Notes under the pieces: model-generated
Database searches by the model: none
Told to the model about the DNA's origin: nothing
What the model saw: the letters and a program-made list of their open reading frames with translations, nothing else
Part shown: positions 33,301 through 44,600 of the stretch, one piece after another
Layout: each line of letters starts with the position of its first letter
How positions within the stretch are numbered: position 1 is the stretch's first letter
Source of the DNA: Nothopassalora personata
Taxonomy: Eukaryota; Ascomycota; Dothideomycetes; Mycosphaerellales; Mycosphaerellaceae
NCBI GenBank assembly: GCA_033816765.1
Contig: CM066293.1
Span: 2,170,001-2,234,000, forward strand
Direction: 5' to 3'
DNA length: 64,000 bases
Position numbers and translations under genes: made by a program

Positions 33301-36300
33301 AGATGCTCTATAACCGGGAGGCAGTCCTTACTTAGGATTTTAGTTACATAAGGTAAATTAGGCACGACGTTATACTACCTTAGAAGATTAACACGGTCCC
33401 TTATAGGCTATAGTAGGCACGCCCTATCCGGTTGCACCTAAGTCTTAGGGCAATTGTTAAACGCATAATTAGAGCCCGGATTAAGAACAACATCCTAGAA
33501 TACTTATAAGGGGCATATTCCAATAGCTAGTTCCTAGTCGTAAAGAAGGTTAATGCCTCTAGAAGCGATATGCTATATCGGTTAATTAACTTAGCTATAC
33601 TCCTAAATGAGGTTACTATACGCGATGCTAACATTTCACCGGACACGGATAGCTTCTTAGAGGATTTTACCGGGTGCCGAGTCGCTTCACTTATAGACCT
33701 GTTTTTAGGTTATAATTAGATTACTTTAGATAAGTCCTACCGGGACTTAATAGCCTTCATAACCCCTCTTAGCCTAGTACGTAATACGACTCTACCTTAA
33801 GGAGCTACTGATTTAGTTGCTTAGTTCGTACGTACGGTAATAAAGATTCTACTTAATTATATCTCGCATCGAGCGAAGCCGTTTCTCAATAACATCGGTA
33901 TTAAGGGACTAACTAAGGACTATAGGAATGCCGAAGTAGAGCCTAGGTTAAGGAAATAGGTCGTTAAGTACATCGTTTCCCTAGATCTAGTTCTTTCTAA
34001 CCTAGAAAGAGCTAGTGCGGTAGTTGCTAGAGGCAAATCCTAATAGTTATACGAAAAGCTTAAGATTGTTAGGTACGTTACTAGCCCGGATAGTTGCTAT
34101 CCTAACCTAAAGGTTGTAGCTAAGATCCTAGATTAGCCTACGCCTACCTATATTAAGGAGGTCCGCACCTATGTAGGGCTGTGTGTATACTTCCGGATAT
34201 AGATTCCCTAGTTCGTTATTATTGCTCGACCGATGTATAAGCTACTAAAGAAGGACGCCGAGTTCACCTAGATAGAAAATAAGCAGTTCTTAAAAGAAGA
34301 GATTACTAGATATCTTATGTAGGCTCTAGCCTTAGTTACCCTATACTACTTACCTAGTGCTAGGTCTATCTTTATCTTAGTTAATGCTAGCGGCACTAGA
34401 TAGGGATATATCGTTTCTTAAGAATTAATAGACAGTACCCGACGGCGTTACCCGGTACGGTATAAGAGCGGAATCTAGAACGCGTTAGAATCTAGATATA
34501 ATGCTAGTAAGCGGGAATGCCTTAGGGTCCTTAAGGGGCTTAAGAAGATCTAGAGATATGTTACTAGCGTTGATTTTGTCCTTAAGGTTAATGCTAAGAC
34601 ACTTGTATAGTAGCTTAACCGGCCGGCTTCGGACCTACCGAACTCGGCAATAGCCCGGTAGGTCGCATAGATTAGGTTATTTACGTTCGAGGTAAAGTAC
34701 GTTACGGGGACTAGACACACTAGCCTAGATACCCTGTCTCGTAGGCCCTCTACACCTTAGGAACCTAGGGAAGCTAACGAAGACGAAGTTGACTAGATAA
34801 TTAATAATAAGCTATTCGGGTACCCGGAGCCGGTCGACACCTATCTAGTTAAAATCTAGAAAACACGACATCTCGGGGACTAATATTCTAAGGGCTCTTA
34901 GTAGCTTACTTAGGTTATAGAAACTAGGACCCGACCTAATAGTGTTACCCGTACTAAGTACCGGCGGCTAGTAAAGAAAAGCGTTAACTTCTTTATCCGA
35001 GACTAATTGCTATTCTTCTAGAAGCGCCGAGGAGCACCGTTACAACTTGTAATTAACGATAATAAGGCTTAGAAGGAGATCGTTATAGAATGCCATAAAA
35101 GACACGGTTATCGTAGCGCTAAGGTCGTGTATAACCTTATTTCCGATTAGTATTACTAGGACGGGTACTTTGCCGATGTCTCTACGTAGGTTTAAAGTTA
35201 TACTCCCTATAGGTTTCGCGAAGGCAACTAGCGCGCTAGTGAGCTTTACTTATCGAGCCCTTAGGTTATTAGTAAGAAGTGGTACTCGGACCCCGTCTAG
35301 GTACATAAAAATAGATACCTCCTAGTTGCGCGCGAAGCACTTAGTAACTAGATCGAGGCTAGAGTAACGAGGGCACCTCCTAGCTCTAAGACGGTTACTA
35401 AGTTTCTATACGAAGATGTCTTCTATAGGCACGGCTACTATGCTGAAATTATGCTTAATAACGCTACGGTTTATGCGGCTAAGGTTAAGCGGTTACTCGT
35501 AGGACTTAGTGTTCGAAGGATCCGAATATTACCGTACTATCCGTAGTCTAATGCTCTAGTCGAGGTTAGGCACCGTCCGATTCTTATAGCGTTAGTAAAG
35601 CTTATAAGGAACATATACCGCGGATAGGAGTAATAGGTACCCGCTATGTTATAGGCTAATAGGACTACGACCTATCGTACTACTAGAATAACGCTAGCTT
35701 AGGTCCTATATAGCTATCGCACGATTCTACCAATTAAGGTTAAGCACCCGACGTAGGCAAATTATTAATAGGGATCGGTAAGAACGACTAAGAACCTACT
35801 TACTATACGTGCGCGTTAACTCTAGGCTCGAGACCTTAGTTTAGAAGAGCTATATGCTCGAAGGAAGCGACTAAGAGAACTTAGTAAGGACTACTTTAAT
35901 TCTTACCGGAATGTTAACTCTATTAGTTTCTAGAAGGGCGACCTTATTATAAGATTCAACAAGCTATATAAGGATGACTTCTTACGTAAGATCGGTTACC
36001 GATAGTAAGGTCCATATCGGGTGTCTAGTGTCTCTAGGGAGTTTAGTACCTATATTCTTAAGGAACTTAATAGTACGCTAATAAAGGGTGTTTAGGCACG
36101 GGAAAACCTTAAGCTAGTTCTAGAACTTCGCCCGGATAATATAGGAGTACTAAGCTTAGATAATGGGACCGATCTCGTAATAGGGGAGGGAGAAGTCGCT
36201 AATAGCGTCGCTAATAGCGAAGATAGCAGTAATTCGAACGAGATCGAGCCTATCGCCGGTAAAGACGTACTACCTATAGGAGTTAACGAAAGGGGATCGT

Positions 36301-36450
36301 ATCCTAAACCGGAATCTAAGAAGCTATAGGTTAGGCCTTATAACCTTTCTACAGCCGAAATTTTATAGTTTAGTAGGATCGAGGCTAAGAACTAATTAGT
36401 TAGCAATAGCGTACGGAGTTCACTTCCCTTAGGCATGTGTTATACATACC
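33301..36450 (+). pseudogene. Gypsy-D pol (RT-RNase H-integrase), 5' truncated
   Basis: Begins inside RT, next to the Copia LTR. The RT reads IKNNILEYL.GAYSNS.FLVV, SLIDLFLGYN, and PFLNNIGIKG at the YxDD-like box, both Asp now Asn. RNase H follows at about 34,190-34,620 (SRYNASKRECLRVLKGLKKI). Integrase is about 35,080-36,000, with YRHGYYAEIMLNNAT and RILPYYP.SNALVE as the DDE core end. The C-terminal part is acidic, with a Ser/Asn-rich stretch near 36,190-36,250. No chromodomain is apparent. It is a different Gypsy lineage from A, B and C. Confidence 0.78.
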
Positions 36451-36536
36451 CTTTAGTTTATTAAGCCGATTTGGTTATCTAGACTTTACTTTATAGGGTG
36501 TTCTTACCTTAGTTAGACCTTAGTTAGTAGAGTTAC

Positions 36537-36562
36537 ATTTACCGGTCCCGGGACCGGTAAAT
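36537..36562. repeat. 26-bp perfect palindrome (occurrence 1 of 3)
   Basis: Core accggtcccgggaccggt flanked by attt and aaat. The same sequence recurs, with one mismatch each, at 41,542-41,567 and 61,539-61,564. Some flanking similarity (acgtga-c-attt) suggests it belongs to a longer decayed repeat. Confidence 0.85.
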
Positions 36563-36867
36563 CGGATCACGTAATAGCGTAGCATGCCTCTACCGAATGC
36601 TTACCTAGGTGGTTACTAGTACTGGTTTTCGGTCACATGTAGGGTTATCGGACCTTTAGTATAACCTTAATAGCACTACTCTTACTACTTATAAGACCGG
36701 TCTCGGCGCTACTACCTTATAACGGTTATAGGGATATACGCTAAGAGGTATACTTAAGCGTAGCTCTCTACCTACTACTTCCTCTCTTTTTCTTTAAACA
36801 CTAACACTATTACTAGAGCTACTAACACATCTATCTACTACTATACACATTAGACGGTTCTTTAGCC
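36563..36867. other. RIP-mutated spacer, possible LTR remnant
   Basis: Lies between Gypsy-D pol and the long unknown frame. Pyrimidine-rich near 36,770-36,800. No second LTR copy was found, so an LTR is only a guess. Confidence 0.3.
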
Positions 36868-39800
36868 TCTCTCTCTTTACGACCTTAACCTTCTTTAAAG
36901 CCCCTACCCCGATACTAAGATTTTAAAGCTTACTAATACTCTAGAGTAGCACTACGAGATAGCTAGCTCTTACGATCTTACTACTAGCGAATCCTAGTTA
37001 TTATAGCTTTAGCTAGTCTATCGTTACGCCCGGCTAGCTCGAGTATAGCGCTTACTAGTACTATTACTAGGCTTACCCGCCTACCTTAGACCTTATTTGA
37101 GTCCCTTCGCCTACCGGACAACGTTAAGCATGTCCTTACTAACACGAACACGCCGAAGTCCGCCGCTAATGTTATGTTCCGAGAGCTTAGTCCTTAGAAG
37201 CGGGTTAAGGTGTTAAAGGACTTCTATAAGGGCTTCGAGAAGGTGTTCGAAGACTACTCCGTCTAGGTTAACCTGTTTTTTAAGGAAGTTAAGAGCGGCA
37301 TAGGTAAGAGCTACTAGGATGAATTCCTTAGTAATAAGAAGCTCGATGTCTTGTTTCCTATCGTCGGTAAGATTCGTAAGACCGGTTTAGAGATTCGTAA
37401 CCGAGAGAAGACTCTTCGAGCTACGCTTACCCGCTACTAGCTATAGTAGATAGACAATAAGATTCTTAATCGACGCGTTATCTCCGAGCTTTATAGTACT
37501 AACAGCGGGCGCCGCTAGTTTACGGCCTTTATTAACAAGTACCTAGACTATAGTAGGGCTATTAGTAGAATTTAGAGGGCATTAATCTAGCGTATAAGGA
37601 TCGGCCGTAAGGGCATAGATCGTAAGCGAATTCTAGAGCCTAGTAATCTTACCCGGTGCAATAGGGAGGCTAAAGCACGTAGCATTAATCCGTAGTCGGC
37701 TAAGAGTAGGGAGATTATTAGAAGACACCGCCTAGCCGTTTATAAGGATAGCCTTCTATACTTTATAGAGGGTACTATTACTAAGAAGTCCGCGTCCCTA
37801 GAGGATAGCATAGATTAATCTAGACTATCTAGCTAGCAATAGCCTTAGCTACGTTAGCTACTACCGGGTAGTAAAGGTAAAGAACGTATAAAGAGTACTA
37901 CGCTAACTCTACTAGCCTCTACCTAGCCTATAGTCCTATCGAGAGGCGGTCGTAAGTCGAGTTGACTTAAGTAGCTCCGTATAGGCGAGAGCATAGGTAA
38001 GGGCATAACTGCGCCTACTTAATCCTCGCCTAACCGAACGCTAGACGGCGTACCTATACGCAAAGGCAGTCCGCTAGGTACACCGGTTAGTACCCTACGA
38101 TCTACTCCGGCCCTAACTAAGAATAGCAATCCGATACTTACTATATTACCTTCGGCTATAATTAGGGATATATTAGTCTTTAAGGATTAGATCCTATAAG
38201 AAGACGAGGCCCTCCGGATTAAGCGCGCTAACTGCACCTATAATGAGCGGTACTATAGCATTAAGTTTAGAAACTCGATTAATGTAGATAGCATTAACTA
38301 GCTACCTAAGCACCGGATAGCGGGCCTTAAGATGCTTAAATATGCTGTCTCGGACGTTCTTAAGAGGGATGGTAAGGTTAGCGCTATAATATGCGATTAG
38401 TATGTTCGAGATTTCTACTATAAGGCCCTCTACTTCGTTACGAATCCCGGTATTACCGCTAATACCCTATATAAGCGCGCGCTTAAGGTCTAAGACTAGC
38501 TCTTTAAAGGTAAGAGTTTTTTAGCTATTAAGGTAAAGAATGGGTCGTAGTTTCGCCCTAATAAGCGTAGTTAGAAGACTATTAACCCGCTTAGCTACCT
38601 CCACGTTCGAGGTAAAGTCGGTACTACGAGTAGTATCGTTACGTATACTAACTATAACTAGATCCTCGACAAATTTAGTATCGATGAAGCTAACTAAGCC
38701 GATCTTAATAGTACCGGTACCTACATTAATAGTAACATGCTATACTAGTATAATAACGCTAAACTGGCGCTACGGGTTAAAACAGTTAGAGAGATAATAA
38801 GTCGAGAATTCGACGTGTACCGATAGCACCTACGAGAATTAAATAAGGTTAGTAACGGCGGCGTCTACTAGAATATGTAGTATTCTCTAAGCTAATAGAT
38901 TATACGATAAGACCCCGGGCTATAGCTCTTATAAGTGGCTCTACACCCTTAATACTACACTCGGTTTATCTCCTTCCCTAGGCCTACGATTTTTAGCTTT
39001 AATAGGGCTCATTAGGGGGGTAACGCGAACACTATAGTATAGTATACTAGGGTCGACTTAAACCTCGAAATTGAAAACTACTAGACTAGTAACCGGCTTA
39101 ACATGCTGTACTCTCTTAACTTAGAGGGCACTAGTAGGCCGGAGTTTTTACACGGTTTTCATAAGTAAGGGAATGCTAGAGAGTTTATCTAGTAGTGCCG
39201 GATTAACAACTGTATAGAAGACGGCCGATTTAAGCGTTTCTTCTCGGTTAGGGTCTAGAATTACCTAAGTAAGAACAGCATTAGCTGGTTTAGAGAGGAC
39301 CTAAGCGCTAGGCAAATGCGGGTAACTACTATAGGCGTTCTAATAAGGTAGGCCGTATATAAGAAGACGCTACGTTAGATTAACCCTTACTTTATTAAGA
39401 TCCGCGACGATAACTATCTTAAACTCTAGAGAAGCTAGAGTATGCACTAGGTAATGGACCTCTATCGTAACTTTAAGACGCTAAGTAAGAGCGCTACGGG
39501 GTTTAAGTATCGACGCCTAGTACCCGGCTATCCTTTTCCTACGGCCGTATACCTTAGTAGCATTAGCCCTCTATCCGATGCCCTAGCGGGTTTAAAGTCT
39601 TAGAACGATAACGAAGTTATCCTTAATGCTAGAAGGTAGCTTAATGCTACGGTCCGCCTAGACTCGGAGCTCTTCTATAAGAAGATGCATAATTGGCGCG
39701 TCCGAGCTGTAAAATTAATAGACAAGTAGCTTAGCTTAGTTACTACTCTCGAGCAGATGTGCTTTATAAGCGAAGGGCGTAATAAGAGCTTCTTCCGTAA

Positions 39801-40407
39801 CTACTATAGGAACTTTACTAGCTAGCTACTTAGGGACGCGTCTATTAAGACTAGTGTTAGCTACGATAACGAGTAGGTCTAGATAAAGGAGTTATGTAAG
39901 AATGAGTGGAACTAAGTAGTTAGTGCGGGTTTATAGGCTCCTAGTTTCTAGTTGATTTCCGGCTACAGCTATAGCCTATAGGATTCTAGTTCTAATTCTA
40001 GTTCTAATGCTTCGGGTATAGGTGCTTCTAGTCCTTAGATCTTACTTGTTTCTTATAGTTACTTATCTTCCCTTAACTCACTTTCTAGTTACGCGGTAGA
40101 CTCGTCTTTAGATTTATTAGGTTACTAGTACTAACGCTTACTTGTCTTATAATTGGCGTTTACGTTATTCGACTATCTAGCCCGCTCGATTAATACTAAC
40201 ATAGCTGTCTATTCCCTCGCTAGTTTCGTAGTATGCGTTAGTACAGTACGACGGATACGAGTCGCGGTTATTAACGTTATTATTACGGTCTCTATTAGAA
40301 GGATCCTTTCGATCTTCATAAACTGTTACTAGTAGGCCCTAGGATTACCTAACATCTTATATATTAAGCTAAATAGTAGGGTGAGCTACTATGCTACTAT
40401 AAGACTA
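36868..40407 (+). pseudogene. Relict ORF of about 1,100 codons, unknown family
   Basis: A single plus-strand frame can be followed from about 36,870 to the SINE at 40,408 (checked at 37,201, 38,332, 39,838 and 40,171). Its only interruptions are TAG/TAA where Gln or Trp fit. The N-terminal third is basic and helical (KRVKVLKDFYKGFEKVFEDY). The middle is Ser/Thr/Pro-rich. The last third contains FISFPRPTIFSFNRAH, GTSRPEFLHGFHK and NYYRNFTS. After a Ser/Asn-rich linker (SSSNSSSNASG) comes a hydrophobic end. No RT, integrase, protease or zinc knuckle is visible. It may be the N-terminal Gag of a large Gypsy element, or a non-retroviral gene. I do not recognise it. Confidence 0.5.
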
Positions 40408-40488
40408 GTCGTCCTATAGAGAGCGCCTTCACGCGGCGGACGACGTAAGTATCTTCGTTACGACGAAGAGAAACTAAGACTCTCTCTC
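40408..40488 (+). ncRNA. HDV-like self-cleaving ribozyme, copy D
   Basis: Same P1-P4 helices, loop 3 (TTCACGC) and CTAAG joining segment as copy A. The first base of P1 directly follows the target-site duplication. Confidence 0.85.
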
Positions 40489-41170
40489 TCGAAAAATACA
40501 AGCCTACTCGACTCGAAACAAGAAAGGACAGGTCGGACGAACCGAACGAACGAGATACGCTCAAAATCTACAAACAAGAACTCCGGAACTGCGAGAAGGG
40601 AAAGCGACGTACATAGCGTACACGTCGCTCGAACAACGAAGGCGCTGTCTACCTGTCGTCCCGGCAAACCACGTAAACTGCCGGCTGGAACCAAGAGAGG
40701 CGTTTAGGGGCGCAAACCACGTATACTGCACGGCTGGAACCAAGAGAGGCCGAGGGGGGGACGACAGCGAGGCCACTGCGACCGAGGAGCTACACTCGAG
40801 ACCGGAGAACGCGACTGGATTTGAAACAGAGGCAACGGGTGTTTCTTGGGATTTTGCTCGGTGCGTACGGGTACGGCCGGCTTGGCTTTTTAAAACAAGA
40901 ACGAGACACGGGCGCAAAACTTGTCTCGCCCGGGGCAAGGCGACAAACCGCAATTCTCGACAAGACACGACTACCGGGTACGCGCGTACTACGCCGCAAT
41001 ATATTCGATTTACGGTTCGAATAGCGAGCGTTGCTCGCATCTTTTAAGGAGTTTTTACGTCCGGGGTACGACGGGGCTTTTCTCCTTCTCTCAAATTTTG
41101 GTCTCGTTCTCGAGACCCGTGTTGCATAGTCTTTGACTCAAATAGCACGTTAATGGAATAATCAATCAAT
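40408..41170 (+). mobile_element. Ribozyme-headed SINE-like element, copy D
   Basis: 763 bp, with the perfect 12-bp duplication actataagacta at 40,396-40,407 and 41,171-41,182. It has two AATC units in the tail and is otherwise nearly identical to copies A and C. It interrupts the long relict ORF. Confidence 0.9.
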
Positions 41171-41182
41171 ACTATAAGACTA

Positions 41183-41600
41183 CCTTAGCTTATAGCGACT
41201 AACTACACTACCTATGTTACCCGGGCTTACTGCTTTAGAACCTAAGGACAGGTTCGTAATAGGGGAGGATATATTAACGACTAATAGGTTGTATTAACCT
41301 TAGGTTTAGAGGGGGTCCCTTAGGTCTAACTTGTCCTAATTTCATTTAGGTTTAATTAGACATTTAGGTAAGCTAGTAGGACCTAGTATAGCTATTAAGA
41401 TATATACTACGTAGCTAAGTATTATAAGCGTAGTATTAAGGCAACAATTTAATTTATACCTCTCGAGTAGAGGGTATAGGGTTGAGGGTCCGCCAATCCT
41501 CTTATTTTATCTAGCTACTGCGCTGCTCGTCACGTGACCTAATTTCCCGGTCCCGGGACCGGTAAATACCCCTGCTTACGTAAGCACCGCTCTATACTAC
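41183..41600. other. RIP-mutated spacer containing palindrome occurrence 2
   Basis: Resumes after SINE copy D. No clear frame. The imperfect 26-bp palindrome is at 41,542-41,567, preceded by cacgtgacct. Confidence 0.45.
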
Positions 41601-44600
41601 CATAACTCGGACAGGCCTACATAGGGTAGTTAGTAGACATTACTAGCTAGGCGAGTAGATCTTAGAGGTAAGTACTACGCCTCGCTAGCGCTCCCTACGC
41701 TCGTCGCGTACGGTGTACTATCGCTCCCTATATAAATCAGCTAACCTCCTCCTAGGTTAAGAGGTAGTTTAGTACCTATAAGAATAAGCGTCTAGGCGAT
41801 ACCCGCGTACGGTTCGCCGGCGCCTCCCCTACTACTAACCCCTCCTCTGCCGCTACTACTACGTCCGTAGTTCTATAGTAGGAGTAGAATAGAGCCCTTA
41901 ATAGGCTCTTCAAGCTCGGCCGTACTATAAGTAATACGCGTATCGTATACGTGTCCTATACTAACCGTAGTTATAGTTTCTATAGGCTAGAAACATTAAT
42001 ACTACTACGGCTAATAGGGCCTTCTTACTACTAGCCCTACGGAGCGAGTATAATAAGGAGGATAATAAGAATAATAATAACAAGTAATTACGCGCTTTAC
42101 GTATACTAGCCGCCTACTACGCGCCTATTTCCTATCTACGTAGCGCCGTTATACGCCTATAAAAGTTTATTTAAATAAATAATCTTCTCTCTACTCTTCT
42201 CTCTCCTTACCTCCCTCTCTAATATTATTACTATCGGGGGTGTTTACTTAACTAAGTAAGCGAGCCTTTTAGTCCGATAGAACATACTAAGAGTTAGTGT
42301 TTTATATATAGGTTATAGCTAATTTTACTATTGGGGGTAGAGGCTACCGTTAATGTAGATACTATCGGATAGGCCTCCCCCCCGTATTATTAGTAAAAAG
42401 AGGAGGTTGTATCTAAAGGGTAAGGTCCTTATATCCGGCTACCGAAGGGTTAAGGTCTAAATACATAACCTATACTATTACTTCGGCGCCTTATACGGCC
42501 TTCGTAGACTTCTTATATTCGACTACTATACGCGTAGCCTTCGCGGATCCTTCCGCCGGCTTATACCGTCGTCGCTAACGCCTTATATTTAGCTACTATA
42601 CGCGTAGTATTTACGAGTCCTTATACTAGCTCCTAGCTATTATACTCTTCTAGCTAGCCCTTCTATCGTACTAGGTACTATACTTTACCCTTATACTTAT
42701 ACTTTCCTAGCACTACCTCTACTTTATATTCCCCGTCCTTATTAGCGAGGGGTATAGTACCTCTATCCTTCTCGCTACCTACGTACGGGTCGAGGAGGGA
42801 TATTAGAAATATATTATAGATTTTTAAGTCGGCTAGTAGTACTAGGCGGTACGCCTACGAACCGATAGCGTCGATAATACGGTACGGTCTAATAAACTTC
42901 GGACCTATCTTCTTCTTCGGTAATGCTAACCTTAGGTTCTTTGTAGATAATAAGACTATATCGCCTACGCGATAGCTCTTAGCCTTATAAGTCTTATTAT
43001 AGTAGCGAGCCTAGTTATCTACTACGGTTTCCTAGTACTTCGTAAGTATAGTACGTATTTCTCGTATATAGTTAACTAATTCTACTACTACTAGTACCTC
43101 TCCTTCCCGGATCTCGCCTCGAGATCCTATAGGTCTTAGGATAATATCTAGTCTCTAACTATACGCTATCTTAACTAGACTTATACGTAGCGTAGAGTAG
43201 ACGCTATTATTATATATAAATTTAGTAATAGCTAGCTACTTAGCCTACTCTATCTAGTTCTCGCTATAGTAATAACGAAGGTACTATTCTAAGGTTTAGT
43301 TTACCCTCTTAGTCTAACCGTTAGTCTAAGGGTAAAAAGCTATAGATAGCTTACGCTTTACCTACGTCTCGAAGTAGAAGTTACTCTAGAACTTACTCGT
43401 AAACATTAACCCGCGATTACTTACTATACCCGCTAGGACACTATAATGCCGTATAACTTTGTCTTGTAAGATCCTCGTAAGCTCCGCGGCTATATATATC
43501 TTAGTCGTAGGAATGTATAAGTTTATTTTAGGGTAGCGGTCGACGATTACTAGCATTGTATTATATACGTATTCTCCTCGCTTACTTAGCGGTAGGTCCG
43601 TAATAAAATCTATAGTAATTTCTTACTATAGACCGTCTAGCCTAGGTAGTAGCTATAGCTCGCCGTAGGGTCGATAGCGTCTCGCCTTCGAGGTCTAATA
43701 AGCTCTATAGTTTCCAATATACTCCCTTATATCCTTACTAAGTGATTCCTACTAGTAATAACGTCGTAGTAGCTCTTTAGTCTTTACCTTACTAAAGTAC
43801 CCTACTAGTAGGTCGTTATAATATATATAGAGTAGCTATACTCTTACTACGTAGTCTTTAGGTACTATAATCGCGTTTCTACAATAGACTAACCCGTCTT
43901 TTATATACTATTCCTTAGCGTCCCCTTCGCTAGGCGCGTATAATAAGTATACGACGTACCTATCGTCTCTCTCCTATACGATTTTTATTAGTAGTATAAG
44001 TAGTTTACCTAGGCCACCTTATATTATTACAGCGCCCACTCTTACTAGTAGCGATCGGGTCCCCTACAGCTCGTAGGCTACTAGTGCCATTGTCGTCGCC
44101 TTATCCTACATCTTCTCGTAGGTAGCAGTTACGAGCCTTACTATAGGCTCGTCCTCTCTTAATAAGGATTTCTTCTAGAAACATAGCTTACTTTATAGCG
44201 TAGGAAGTAAGTTCGACGTCTACTACGCTACGCGTACGTAGTTACTACGTTGCGATAGCGTATCGGCTAGGTTACTCTTCCCCGACCTATGCTCTACTAC
44301 GAAGTTAAAAGATTATAGAAACGTCGCCTATCGAGCTTACCTCCCATTTAGCTACTTTACTATTATAAAACCCTATAGGTTCGTATAGTCGACTAGTACC
44401 TAAACCGTATACGATGCGCCCTCTAAGTATAGCCTCTAATACTTAAAAGCCTTAACTACTATAAGTAGCTCTTAGTTATAGGTCTTATAATTGCACTCGG
44501 TAGGTATTATCTTACGAGAATAGAAGGCAATTAGATACTACTTCGTTCTAAATAGCTAAGAGATAATGCCTATAATCGTAAAACCTAAGGCATCCGTTTT

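Noticed and set aside
38540..38797. 85-codon plus-strand frame.
   Set aside because: A shadow of the long relict frame, which continues through this stretch in another phase.
36868..40407. The long unknown frame as a Starship captain (tyrosine recombinase).
   Set aside because: No recognisable R-HxxR-Y recombinase arrangement was seen.
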